DNA of 48,700 nucleotides. Origin: Bacteroidales bacterium. Its GTDB lineage: Bacteria > Bacteroidota > Bacteroidia > Bacteroidales > UBA10428. The stretch lies in the NCBI GenBank assembly GCA_016934055.1, contig JAFGTR010000053.1, forward strand, positions 1 to 48,700, given 5' to 3'. How positions within the stretch are numbered: the first letter of the stretch is position 1; the number at the start of each line of letters is the position of its first letter. The notes under the pieces were generated by a model. It had not been told where the DNA came from. It was given only the letters and a program-made list of their open reading frames with translations, and did no database searches. The position numbers and the translations under genes were made by a program. This document shows positions 36,540 to 45,714 of this stretch, piece after piece.

Positions 36540-37658
36540 ATGAAAAATAAACACTGTTTACTGATTCTTTCATTTATTATAGGTCTTAATATTTATCATT
36601 CGGGCTGCGAAACCTTTGCCCAGGATACAATCAGGCCTAGGAATGTCATTCTCTTTATTGGTGATGGCATGGGGTTATCTCACATATATGCTGCGTATAC
36701 AAGGAATAAAGGGGTTCTTAATATAATGAAGTGTCCCTATACCGGATTCAGCATGACACATTCAGCTTCAGCTTATATTACTGATTCCGGGGCAGGCGGT
36801 ACAGCTCTTTCCTGCGGAGAAAAAACGTACAATGGCGCTATAGGTATGGGAACAGACACTTTGCCCTGTAAGACCATACTTGAATATGCTGAAGAAAAGG
36901 GCATGTCAACCGGGCTAATAGCAACCAGTGCTATTACACACGCTACACCCGCAGCATTCATTGCTCATCAGAGGAGCAGGGCGCTTTATGAAGACATTGC
37001 CGCTGATTTTCTGAAGACTGATATCGATGTATTTATCGGTGGTGGCGGAAAGCATTTTACCCGACGTTCCGATAGCGCCGATTTAACAGAGCAATTAAAA
37101 AACAAGGGATATGATGTAATCATGTATCCGTCTTCTATTCCAGATCTTCATTCGGATAAGGTAGCGATCTTTACCGCCCCGGATCATAATCCGAGGATGT
37201 CTCAAGGCAGGGGCAGTATGCTGCCTGATGCCACGGAAAAAGCCATGAGCCTGCTGGGGAAAAATGATACCGGTTTTTTTCTTATGGTGGAAGGCTCGCA
37301 GATTGACTGGGGAGGCCATAATAACGATATCGACTATATTATTGAGGAATTGATTGACATGGACGAAGCAGTTGGAAAAGCACTTGCCTTTGCCGGGAAA
37401 GAATGCAATACGCTTGTCATTATTACAGCTGATCACGAAACAGGTGGTCTGGTGGTGACCAATGGAAATTTTTCAGAGGGAACTGTAAATGTTAAATTTA
37501 CGTCAACAGGTCATACCGGTGTCATGGTGCCTGTTTTTGCATACGGGCCTGGCGCTGAGAAATTTTCCGGAGTCTATGAAAACACTGATATTTTCAATAA
37601 GCTGATGAACCTTTTAAAAATTCATCAACCATGCGTGTCGCTCACAAAATCAAAATAG
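36540..37658 (+). CDS. Alkaline phosphatase, exported
   Basis: The 372-residue phosphomonoesterase shows NVILFIGDGMGLSHI (first metal site), the nucleophile motif TDSGAGGTA with Ser83, VEGSQIDWGGHNN, ITADHETGGL and the C-terminal HTGVMVPVFAYGPGA. Together these provide the two zinc sites of the PhoA superfamily. A signal peptide is present when translation begins at 36540 (CLLILSFIIGLNIYHSG). The longer frame from 36342 would put 66 unrelated residues before it, and is rejected. A cysteine at residue 22 (HSGCETFAQ) could make it a lipoprotein. Its 3' end overlaps the next gene by 28 bases. Confidence 0.94.
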   Translation: MKNKHCLLILSFIIGLNIYHSGCETFAQDTIRPRNVILFIGDGMGLSHIYAAYTRNKGVLNIMKCPYTGFSMTHSASAYITDSGAGGTALSCGEKTYNGAIGMGTDTLPCKTILEYAEEKGMSTGLIATSAITHATPAAFIAHQRSRALYEDIAADFLKTDIDVFIGGGGKHFTRRSDSADLTEQLKNKGYDVIMYPSSIPDLHSDKVAIFTAPDHNPRMSQGRGSMLPDATEKAMSLLGKNDTGFFLMVEGSQIDWGGHNNDIDYIIEELIDMDEAVGKALAFAGKECNTLVIITADHETGGLVVTNGNFSEGTVNVKFTSTGHTGVMVPVFAYGPGAEKFSGVYENTDIFNKLMNLLKIHQPCVSLTKSK

Positions 37659-38521
37659 CGCTTATACTTTTTTCCATCCTTGATTTGTCTGTCGCTTGTT
37701 CTTACTTTGATGACGATGATGAATCATCTGAAACCGCCACTATGAGTCGCCTGGTGGTAATACCTGCTGAACTCAGTGATAACTCGGGGATTATTCTGTA
37801 TGACAGTCTTATATGGACAATCAATGACAGTGGTAATGAACCTGTTTTGTATGCCGTTGATACTGCAACAGGGTATATTGTCAGACGTGTTGAATTATCA
37901 GATGCTCAGAATACCGACTGGGAAGAAATTGCCCAGGATGAAAATCATATTTATATTGGTGATTTTGGCAACAACGACGGTAACCGGACTGATCTTAGAA
38001 TATACAAGATCAATAAATCTGATCTGTCAGAGAATGTGATTACCCCGGAGATAATTCATTTCAGCTATGAGGATCAAACTGATTTTACACCGGCATATTA
38101 TGATAATCCCTATGATTGTGAAAGCATGATCTGTACAGAAGATACTATTTTTCTTTTCACAAAGAACTGGACCGGTGACTACAGCAGTTCAGTGTACAAA
38201 TTCCCGGCCGGACCGGGAAATTATCAGGCTGTACATTGTGGAAAGCTGAATACAGATGGACAGGTTACCGCTTCGGTTTATTCAGTTTCTGATAGCCGTC
38301 TGTATTTATTGGGATATAAGAATTATTTGCCGTTCATATCGGTTTTTGAGGGTTATATACCGGGAGAGTCTTTTGAAGGGAATGCACGTCAATATATTTT
38401 TTCTGATAAATTAGGCCTGCAAACAGAAGGTATTACGCTAACCGAAGATGGAAGAATTATCATATCTGCTGAAAAGGGCATTGCTGCACCGGCTTTATAT
38501 CAGGTAATACTGGGCAACTGA
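37631..38521 (+). CDS. Hypothetical lipoprotein, likely beta-propeller
   Basis: The 296-residue product has a signal and lipobox ending at Cys23 (LDLSVACSYF) followed by an acidic run. The mature part contains propeller-like strands (NSGIILYDSLIWTINDSGN, WEEIAQDENHIYIGDFGNNDGNRTDLRIYKI, LYLLGYKNYLPFISVF, LQTEGITLTEDGRIIISAEKG). The motif DFGNN and the closing 'TEGITLTEDGRI' resemble esterase-like or phytase-like propellers, but I cannot name the family. It starts 28 bases before the phosphatase stop, so translation is probably coupled and function may relate to phosphate-ester use. Confidence 0.82.
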   Translation: MRVAHKIKIALILFSILDLSVACSYFDDDDESSETATMSRLVVIPAELSDNSGIILYDSLIWTINDSGNEPVLYAVDTATGYIVRRVELSDAQNTDWEEIAQDENHIYIGDFGNNDGNRTDLRIYKINKSDLSENVITPEIIHFSYEDQTDFTPAYYDNPYDCESMICTEDTIFLFTKNWTGDYSSSVYKFPAGPGNYQAVHCGKLNTDGQVTASVYSVSDSRLYLLGYKNYLPFISVFEGYIPGESFEGNARQYIFSDKLGLQTEGITLTEDGRIIISAEKGIAAPALYQVILGN

Positions 38522-38643
38522 CCCAACAGAATGACAAAAATGATAACATCTGCAGGTACCAGGTATAGACGACTATAATTATTGGATTAAGTTCAATTAC
38601 AGACAATTCCAGGTTTTCGATATTGGAAGGTCTGAAAATTTCG
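38522..38643. other. Spacer between convergent lipoprotein and galT genes
   Basis: 122 bp of AT-rich DNA with no gene and no convincing terminator hairpin. Confidence 0.5.
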
Positions 38644-39693
38644 TTAACGGTATTTATAATGAATCGTTGAAGCCTGCCTGAGACGATCAGCAGCTTCCTC
38701 TGGTTTTACGGGATTGATGATGTTACCACCGCCTGATTCAAATCCTGCCAGATATTTTAGCTTATCAGGAGAACGCATGGGAGGATAGAATTCAGTATGA
38801 AAATGAAAAATCCTGTTTTTTTCTTCTCCGCTGGTGGGTGCATTATGCAACATGGTAATGTTGGGAAATGACATGTTATACAGGTTGTCAAACCTTACAA
38901 TCATCTGGTGGTGGATTTCAGCATAAGCCTGTGTTTCTTCTTCCGTAAGATCGGTGATCTGCGCGATATGTCTGCGGGGCACAATGTAAGTCTCGTAAAC
39001 AAACCTGGCAAAGAAAGGGATGAAGGCAACAAAATGTTCATTCCTGCAAATGATCCTGGTACCTTTTTTTAGCTCATGCTCAACAAGTTCTTCAAGTAAT
39101 CCTTTGCCATGAGATACCTTGTGTTCAATAAAGGAGTCCAATTCGCGCTGAACGACCTTCGGAACATAACCGGTGGCATAAATCTGACCATGCGGGTGTG
39201 GATTTGATACACCAATAACCTTACCCTTGTTTTCAAAAATAAGAACATTTTTAACAGCCGGATTACGGCCGAGTTCATCAAATTCCTTTTTCCAGATGTT
39301 AACAACATCCAGTAATTCTTCCCGGCTCATTTCTGCCAGGGTAATGTTATGCCGGGGTGTGAAACAAATCACTCTGCAGATGCCGTGAGCCGGCTCAACA
39401 ATTTCAAATGGTTCATGACGATGTACATCCGGTGCTTCCAATGAAAAAGAAGCAAAATCATTGGTAAAGGCAAAAGGCTTTTGATACTCAGGATTTTTTT
39501 TACCTGATGCCCTGGTGACGCCGGGACATAAATAACAATCCGGATCAAAAACAGGATTTTCTTCCGGGCCGGAACTGATTGTTTCACCCGACCATGGTCT
39601 TTCGCTTGTTGTTGCAGCCAGTATGACCCATTCTCGTAACAACGGATGCCAACGCCGTTCCCAGTTCTCATTGAATGTTATGTCTGTAGTCAT
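38644..39693 (-). CDS. galT: Galactose-1-phosphate uridylyltransferase
   Basis: GalT exchanges UMP between UDP-glucose and galactose 1-phosphate. The 349-residue protein has the zinc-binding CYLCPG, the active-site triad NPHPHGQIYA with the nucleophilic second histidine, and the downstream HFHTEFYPPMRS of class I enzymes. It lies 20 bp downstream of galK on the same strand and shares the galK promoter. Length is normal. Confidence 0.96.
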   Translation of the reverse strand: MTTDITFNENWERRWHPLLREWVILAATTSERPWSGETISSGPEENPVFDPDCYLCPGVTRASGKKNPEYQKPFAFTNDFASFSLEAPDVHRHEPFEIVEPAHGICRVICFTPRHNITLAEMSREELLDVVNIWKKEFDELGRNPAVKNVLIFENKGKVIGVSNPHPHGQIYATGYVPKVVQRELDSFIEHKVSHGKGLLEELVEHELKKGTRIICRNEHFVAFIPFFARFVYETYIVPRRHIAQITDLTEEETQAYAEIHHQMIVRFDNLYNMSFPNITMLHNAPTSGEEKNRIFHFHTEFYPPMRSPDKLKYLAGFESGGGNIINPVKPEEAADRLRQASTIHYKYR

Positions 39694-39713
39694 AAAGGAG
39701 GTAGAACCGGATC

Positions 39714-40883
39714 TTAAAATCTTTCAATAAGCTTTGCGCCGTCACCAATCCCGGCAACGTAAAAATCAGCTTTCAGGCCTGTTCTTATCGTGTAATTTTT
39801 ACCAACTTTTTGAATCACAGTGTTGACCTGTTTTTCATCAACCAGGCTCACTGTGCATCCTCCGAATCCTGCACCCGTCATTCTTGACCCGATAACGCCC
39901 AATACTTTCCGGGCTTCTTCAACAAGGGTATCAAGTTCGGGGCCTGTTACCTCATAATCATCACGCAATGAATCATGTGAGCCATTCATCAATGCACCGA
40001 ACTTTTCAAGGTCTCCAGCATTGAGTGCCTCAACTGCATCGACGGTTCGCTTGATCTCTGTTACAACATGCCGTGCCCTTTTCTTAACATTTTCATCAGG
40101 GATATGCTTTTCAATCAGGTAGAATTCACTTTCTGTAATCTCTCCCAACAATTTGATGTCTTTGACTTTTCTGATATATTCAACGGCTTGTTCACATTCC
40201 GAACGTCGCTCATTGTATTTCGAGTCAGCCAGTCCCCTGCGCTTGTTGGTGTTGGTTATGAGCAATTTATATCCGTTTAAATTTAAAGGTACAATCTTGT
40301 ATTCTAATGTGTTGCAATCCAGAAATAGTGCCGAGTCTTTTTTCCCCATGGCCGAAGCAAACTGGTCCATAATGCCGCAATTCACACCTACAAAAAGGTT
40401 CTCAGCCCGCTGACCAAGTTGTGCCAGAGCAATACCGTCAAGCTCCGCATAATAAAGCTCGTTAATTGCCAGGGCTGTTGCGATCTCAATAGAAGCTGAA
40501 GAGGATAAACCTGCTCCATTGGGTACATTTCCATAGAACAACATATCCATACCTGTTATGGCAATACCCAGTTTTCTGAATTCATTCAAAACACCAAGCG
40601 GGTAATTGACCCATTGGCCTTCATGTTTTTGTTGTATTTCCTCAGGGGTAACAGCAGCAGTATAATCGAAATTCATTGAAGCCATCCTGACCAGGTTGTC
40701 GTTGTTTTTCCTGATAGCAAGGTAGGTCCCGAAGTTTATGGCACAGGGGAATACATAACCTCCATTATAGTCAGTGTGTTCACCAATGAGATTCACCCTG
40801 CCGGGAGCAAAATAAATACCGGATTCTTCCTTTGATTGTCCGTAACGGTTAATAAACTTCTTTTTGAGCATTGTGATATCCAT
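39714..40883 (-). CDS. galK: Galactokinase
   Basis: GalK phosphorylates galactose at C1 with ATP. The 389-residue GHMP kinase shows the galactokinase signature GRVNLIGEHTDYNGGYVF near residue 28, the ATP loop PNGAGLSSSASIE, NCGIMDQFASAMG with the catalytic aspartate, and the C-terminal GSRMTGAGFGGCTVSL. Met6 is an alternative start. It heads a galK-galT operon with a good Bacteroidota promoter; galM is at 24355 and galE is not in the window. Confidence 0.97.
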   Translation of the reverse strand: MDITMLKKKFINRYGQSKEESGIYFAPGRVNLIGEHTDYNGGYVFPCAINFGTYLAIRKNNDNLVRMASMNFDYTAAVTPEEIQQKHEGQWVNYPLGVLNEFRKLGIAITGMDMLFYGNVPNGAGLSSSASIEIATALAINELYYAELDGIALAQLGQRAENLFVGVNCGIMDQFASAMGKKDSALFLDCNTLEYKIVPLNLNGYKLLITNTNKRRGLADSKYNERRSECEQAVEYIRKVKDIKLLGEITESEFYLIEKHIPDENVKKRARHVVTEIKRTVDAVEALNAGDLEKFGALMNGSHDSLRDDYEVTGPELDTLVEEARKVLGVIGSRMTGAGFGGCTVSLVDEKQVNTVIQKVGKNYTIRTGLKADFYVAGIGDGAKLIERF

Positions 40884-40907
40884 AGAATATGATTCTTAGA
40901 AAAGAAA

Positions 40908-40937
40908 CAAAGGTATTTAAAAATATCACTCAAACAA
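40908..40937 (-). promoter_or_regulatory. Promoter of the galKT operon
   Basis: On the minus strand, TTG (40937-40935), a spacer of exactly 19 bp and TACCTTTG (40915-40908), a perfect TAnnTTTG box, lie 24 bp before the galK ATG. Confidence 0.7.
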
Positions 40938-41010
40938 TTTTTGGCTTCAGCGATGCTTTATTTCTTCAATTTTCCCTTATTTTTATCCCGGCTTATTATG
41001 ATTAGCTGAT

Positions 41011-41658
41011 ATGAAAGATCTTATAAAGCAGAAATCCTGGTTTTTTGTTCCTTTTGTTTTCCTGGTTGTGTTGGCGGCAAGGATTCTTTTTATTATTCCA
41101 AAAGACCAGCTTCACCTTATAATGAACAGTTTTCATACCGGCTTTTTTGATCATTTTTTTACCATTGTTACCTGGATGGGTGACGGTCTTTTTGTCCTTT
41201 TGCTTTGCGTAGCGTTATTGTTTTTCTCTTTCAGGTTAAGTGCTTATCTTATAACAACATATGCCCTGACAGGTTTGTTCGTCCAGCTGATGAAACGCTT
41301 TTTCTTTGAAGATATGCTCAGACCGGCGGGATATTTCAGGGAAACTGCTCAATTATATCTGGTTGAAGGTGTGAAAATATATTATCACCACAGCTTTCCT
41401 TCAGGTCATGCGGCTACTGCTTTCGGATTGTTTCTCGGCCTGGCATTGGCCGTGAAGAATAAAGCCCTTCAGCTTATGTTTCTGGTTATGGCGTCAGTGA
41501 TTGCTTATTCGCGTGTTTATCTTTCACAGCATTTTTTCGTCGATGTCTTTGTGGGTTCATTTATTGGCATTACGGGCGCTCTGGCCTTGTTTCCTTATTT
41601 TTACAGAAAAGATAAAAAATGGCACAAACTTTCTTTGCTTTCATTGATTAAGAAATGA
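41011..41658 (+). CDS. PAP2 family phosphatase (undecaprenyl-PP or lipid phosphatase)
   Basis: The 215-residue membrane protein has about six helices and the three PAP2 motifs: KRFFFEDMLRP (K-x6-RP form), HHSFPSGHAATA (PSGH) and SRVYLSQHFFVD (SR-x5-H-x3-D). Family members dephosphorylate undecaprenyl pyrophosphate or lipid phosphates at the periplasmic face. The next gene, an ArnT-like transferase, overlaps its stop by four bases (ATGA). A role in recycling the lipid carrier used by this operon is inferred from that coupling. Confidence 0.9.
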   Translation: MKDLIKQKSWFFVPFVFLVVLAARILFIIPKDQLHLIMNSFHTGFFDHFFTIVTWMGDGLFVLLLCVALLFFSFRLSAYLITTYALTGLFVQLMKRFFFEDMLRPAGYFRETAQLYLVEGVKIYYHHSFPSGHAATAFGLFLGLALAVKNKALQLMFLVMASVIAYSRVYLSQHFFVDVFVGSFIGITGALALFPYFYRKDKKWHKLSLLSLIKK

Positions 41659-43304
41659 AAACTAAAAACCTGCCTGATATTATTGTTTATTTTGTTATTG
41701 CATTAACAGCCGCATTGTTATTTATCCCTTTTCTTGGCGGTGTTCACCTTTTTGACTGGGATGAGATTAATTTTGCCGAATCGGCAAGGGAAATGATCGT
41801 TTCAGGCGATTACATGACCGTTCAGGTAGATTATATGCCTTTTTGGGAAAAACCTCCGCTGTTCATCTGGATGCAGGTGCTTTCCATAAAAATATTCGGT
41901 GTTAATGAGTTTGCTGCCCGTTTTCCCAATGCCGTTTGCGGCATTATCACACTCTTGATTTTATATTCCATAGGGAGGAAAAACTACGATCGGGCTTTCG
42001 GCTTATTCTGGGTATTGACATACGCCGGTTCTCTGCTGCCCTTTCTTTATTTTAAGTCAGGGATCATCGATCCGTGGTTTAACCTCTTCATCTTCCTGGG
42101 AATATTTAAGATCACTCTTTATTTTGCACTTGAAAAAGGCAAATTGCTTAATATTTCTCTTGCGGCCCTTTTCATTGGCCTTGCCATCCTTACCAAAGGA
42201 CCTGTGGCTTTACTGATATTCCTGCTCACGGTATTAATATATTGTTTGCTGCAAAAATTCAGGATACATGTTAAAATAAAGGATATTTTACTGTTTACAG
42301 CCATCATAATCGTTACCGGGGGATTCTGGTTCCTGCTGCAAATCATCAGGGGAAATTTTTCCGTTATTGTCGATTTTATTGAATATCAGGTACATCTCTT
42401 CCAATCCCGCGGCGCAGGTCATGGCGGCTTTCCTTTGTATCATGTTATTGTACTGATGGTCGGTGTTTTCCCGGCATCACTGCTGGCTGTTCCCGGTCTT
42501 TTTCATAAGACAAAAGGCAATAAACAACAGATTACTTTTACAGTTTTTATGAAAATACTTTTTTGGACGGTGTTGATATTGTTTTCGATTGTCAAAACAA
42601 AAATTGTTCATTATTCGTCTCTTTGTTATTTTCCTTTAACATATTTTGCCGCCTTAATTCTCCATAATATCAGTTGCGGTCATTACAAGCCAAAAAAAAT
42701 ACTGATACTTTTAATGGCAGGTATGGCCATGCTGTATGCCCTGACCGTGGCCGTACTGCCTTTTATTGACAATTATAAATCGGTGCTGTTGGACCGGTTT
42801 ATTATTGATGATCCTTTTGTTCTGGCTTCTATCAATGCCGATGCCGGATGGAAAGGTTTCGAAGGAACTGCAGCGATAGTATTGGTTATTGGAACAATAT
42901 TGCTGATAACCAGTGGTCGTGAATCCAGACTCATAAAAGGATTGTCTGCGCTGTTTGTAAGTTTTTGCCTGTTTACCTTACTGTGTATCATATTCTTCAC
43001 ACCTCGGATTGAAAGATATTCGCAACATGCTGCCATAGAATTCTTTAAATCAGTGAGTCATGAGGATGCTTATGTTGAAACATTGGGATATAAAAGTTAC
43101 GCCCACCTGTTTTACGCACAGAAAAAGCCTTCATCCAATCCCGGCGCACGTTCGAAGGATTGGTTGTTGACAGGTAATATCGATAAAAAGGTATATTTGT
43201 CTATGAAAACAGATAAAAAGGATCACTATCTTTCACAATTCCCTGAATTGAAGTTTTTATATGAAAAAAACGGTTTTGTATTCTGTATTCGTGAAATTCC
43301 TTAA
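41655..43304 (+). CDS. ArnT/PMT-like integral membrane glycosyltransferase (GT-C fold)
   Basis: The 549-residue protein has about a dozen helices and the GT-C first-loop motif FDWDEINFAESAREM with the catalytic DE pair, then MPFWEKPPLFIWM, as in ArnT, PMT and related transferases that use polyprenyl-phosphate sugars. A soluble periplasmic C-terminal part follows the helices. It overlaps the PAP2 gene and is followed six bases later by a GT2 synthase, suggesting a unit that makes and transfers a polyprenyl-linked sugar. The acceptor (lipid A, glycan or protein) cannot be told from sequence. Confidence 0.9.
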   Translation: MKTKNLPDIIVYFVIALTAALLFIPFLGGVHLFDWDEINFAESAREMIVSGDYMTVQVDYMPFWEKPPLFIWMQVLSIKIFGVNEFAARFPNAVCGIITLLILYSIGRKNYDRAFGLFWVLTYAGSLLPFLYFKSGIIDPWFNLFIFLGIFKITLYFALEKGKLLNISLAALFIGLAILTKGPVALLIFLLTVLIYCLLQKFRIHVKIKDILLFTAIIIVTGGFWFLLQIIRGNFSVIVDFIEYQVHLFQSRGAGHGGFPLYHVIVLMVGVFPASLLAVPGLFHKTKGNKQQITFTVFMKILFWTVLILFSIVKTKIVHYSSLCYFPLTYFAALILHNISCGHYKPKKILILLMAGMAMLYALTVAVLPFIDNYKSVLLDRFIIDDPFVLASINADAGWKGFEGTAAIVLVIGTILLITSGRESRLIKGLSALFVSFCLFTLLCIIFFTPRIERYSQHAAIEFFKSVSHEDAYVETLGYKSYAHLFYAQKKPSSNPGARSKDWLLTGNIDKKVYLSMKTDKKDHYLSQFPELKFLYEKNGFVFCIREIP

Positions 43305-43310
43305 AAAATC

Positions 43311-44057
43311 ATGATAAAGGAAAAGAGAGTTACCATAGTGCTTCCGGCCTATAACGCTGAAAAAACCCTGGAACAAACATACCGCGAGATTCCGTTTGAT
43401 ATCGTTGATGATATCATTTTGGTGGATGACCTTAGTCATGACAATACAATCAGTAAGGCCAGGGAACTCGGTATCAAGCACATTGTTGCCCATACTCAGA
43501 ATAAAGGCTATGGTGGCAATCAGAAATCATGTTATAATAAGGCCCTTGAAACCGGATCAGATATTGTGGTCATGCTTCATCCTGATTATCAGTATGATCC
43601 AAGACTTATCCATTCTATGTGTTACCTTATTGCCAACGGCGTGTATGAGGTTGTGCTGGGTTCACGTATCCTGGGAAAAGGAGCTTTGAAAGGCGGTATG
43701 CCATTCTATAAATATGTTGCCAACCGGTTGTTGACCATGGGCCAGAATATTATGATGAATCAGAAACTGTCGGAATACCATACAGGCTATCGTGCGTTTA
43801 CCAGGAATGTTCTGGAATCAATTGATTACAATGCCAATTCCGATGATTTTGTATTTGATAACCAGATGCTGGCACAGATCTTTTATGCCGGTTTTGAAAT
43901 AGCCGAAATTACATGTCCGACAAAATATTTTGAAGAGGCTTCTTCAATCAACATTTCCAGGAGCATGAAATACGGGCTTGGTGTCATTAAAGTATCGTTC
44001 ATGTACTTTTTGCAAAAAGCCGGATTGTTCAGGTTTCGGATCTTTAAGAAAAAATGA
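43311..44057 (+). CDS. GT2 family glycosyltransferase, DPM1-like
   Basis: The 248-residue protein is a family 2 GT-A transferase: VLPAYNAEKTL at the N-terminus, the nucleotide-sugar DDLSHDNT, and LHPDYQYDP (the DXD-equivalent) near residue 90. It lacks the C-terminal membrane helices of ArnC and GtrB, matching the short dolichol-phosphate-mannose-synthase form. Such enzymes load a sugar from a nucleotide donor onto polyprenyl phosphate. Its position directly after the ArnT-like gene supports supply of that transferase's donor. Confidence 0.9.
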   Translation: MIKEKRVTIVLPAYNAEKTLEQTYREIPFDIVDDIILVDDLSHDNTISKARELGIKHIVAHTQNKGYGGNQKSCYNKALETGSDIVVMLHPDYQYDPRLIHSMCYLIANGVYEVVLGSRILGKGALKGGMPFYKYVANRLLTMGQNIMMNQKLSEYHTGYRAFTRNVLESIDYNANSDDFVFDNQMLAQIFYAGFEIAEITCPTKYFEEASSINISRSMKYGLGVIKVSFMYFLQKAGLFRFRIFKKK

Positions 44058-44158
44058 TAATGCATATTCTTCTACAATATAACTCTTTATGGCAGAAGCT
44101 GCCTGTTACGGTATAATTTTATAATTTTATCAGATTCCGATAATTTAAATCACGCCAT

Positions 44159-45532
44159 ATGAAACTGAATAATCTAATGCGTATACCACTGCAAATCACC
44201 CTGGCATCACTTTTATTTGCCGGGAATTCTTGTGAATCCGAAGAACCCTGGGTAAAGCTCTTTAACGGGAAGGACCTTTCCGGTTGGACACAAATAAACG
44301 GAACCGCTCCCTATTTGGTTGAAAACGGTGAGATTGTCGGCCGCACCATTCCCGGCAGTCCTAACAGTTTTCTCTGCACCGACTCTGTCTTTTCTGATTT
44401 CATTCTTGAGTTTGAGGTGTAAAAGGACTGTGTTCTGAATTCTGGGGTGCAGATCAGAAGTAACAGTTATCCTGAGTATCAGGATGGACGGGTGCATGGA
44501 TACCAGATTGAAATAGAGAGCAGACCTGAACGGCGTTGGTCGGGAGGTATATACGACGAAGCACGTCGCGGCTGGCTTTATAATCTCTCCGATAATGAAG
44601 CCGGAAGAATGGCCTATCGTTTTGGGGAATGGAACAAATACCGGATAGAAGCTGTAGACACTTCAATAAAGGTTTGGATTAATGGCGTGCCAACGGCTAA
44701 TCTTGTTGATGATATGACACCGTCAGGCTTCATAGGATTGCAGGTGCATTCTGTCGGTGATGACTCAGCTTTGGCCGGACTTGAAGTGCGGTGGAAAAAC
44801 ATCCGTATTATCACAGAAGATGTTGAGAAGTACGTGACACCAATGGATCTAATGGCTTATTATACCGATAACAATCTTACCAGTCAGGAAATTGAGCAGG
44901 GATGGCAACTTTTGTTTGACGGAAAAACGACAAACGGTTGGAGAAGCGCATACAAGGACAGTTTTCCTGAAGAGGGCTGGATAGTGAAAGACGGATTGCT
45001 TATCGTTGAGGCTTCTGATGGTGCCGAATCACAGCATGGTGGAGATATAGTAACCATTGAAGAGTATGCTGATTTTGAACTTGAACTTGATTTCAGGCTT
45101 ACAAAAGGAGCCAACAGCGGAATAAAATATTTTGTAACTGAAGCAGAGGAAGGGAATATGGGATCGGCAATCGGACTTGAATATCAGTTGCTTGATGATG
45201 ACAACCATCCTGATGCAAAACTGGGCAATCATGAGGGCAGCCGCACGGTGGCATCTCTGTACGACCTGATCAGGGCAGAAAACAAGCTGGTATTTCCTCC
45301 GGGTCGATGGAACAGGGCCCGGATCGTGTCAAGGGACAATCATGTTGAACATTGGCTGAACGGGATAAAAGTGCTGGAATATGAAAGGAATACACCGGCA
45401 TTCAGACAGCTGGTGAAAGAAAGTAAATATAAGATCTGGCCGGGCTTTGGAGAAGCAGCGGGCGGGCATATCCTGCTGCAGGACCATGGGAATGAGGTGG
45501 CGTTTAAGAATATAAAGATAAGACGGTTGTAG
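44159..45532 (+). pseudogene. Two-domain DUF1080 (3-keto-glycoside hydrolase-like) lipoprotein, interrupted by in-frame TAA
   Basis: One reading frame runs from the ATG at 44159 to 45532 (457 residues) but is broken at codon 88 by TAA (44420-44422). The flanks continue the DUF1080 (PF06439) fold without a shift: FSDFILEFEV before the stop and KDCVLNSGVQIRSNSYPEY after it, where NSGVQIRS is the family motif. Signal and lipobox end at Cys25. A second DUF1080 domain occupies about residues 245-457 (WQLLFDGKTTNGWRS, NSGIKYFV, GLEYQLLDD). DUF1080 proteins include 3-keto-disaccharide hydrolases. A GTG at 44447 is the Val of NSGVQ and not a real start. Whether the TAA is a true mutation or a base error is open. 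It neighbours Gfo/Idh and DUF6807 genes. Confidence 0.85.
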
Positions 45533-45714
45533 TTGTTGTGATTGTTGTGATGGTTGTGGATGTATGTCTGGGAGTCTTGCAGTCTTGCAGTCATGCAGTT
45601 TTGCAGTCTCCTGGTCTCCTAGTCTCTGAGTCTCTATGTCTCCAATTTCTTTTTTCTTTGTTCTTTGCTCTTTTATCTTTAATCCGATATCTTTATAAAT
45701 AAATCTTCATTCAA
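45533..45714. repeat. Spacer with GCAGTCTT-type 8-bp tandem repeats
   Basis: About five degenerate copies of the 8-bp unit GCAGTCTT (45572-45610), then TCTC-rich tandem sequence and the promoter of the next gene. No ORF. Confidence 0.75.
45664..45695 (+). promoter_or_regulatory. Promoter candidate for the Gfo/Idh gene
   Basis: TTTG (45664-45667), a 20-bp spacer, then TATCTTTA (45688-45695), one base off TAnnTTTG, 19 bp before the ATG. Confidence 0.45.

Noticed and set aside
44420..44422. Stop-codon reassignment or recoding at TAA
   Set aside because: TAA ends many other genes in the window, including pdxJ, engB and mnmA's neighbours, at family-consistent positions.
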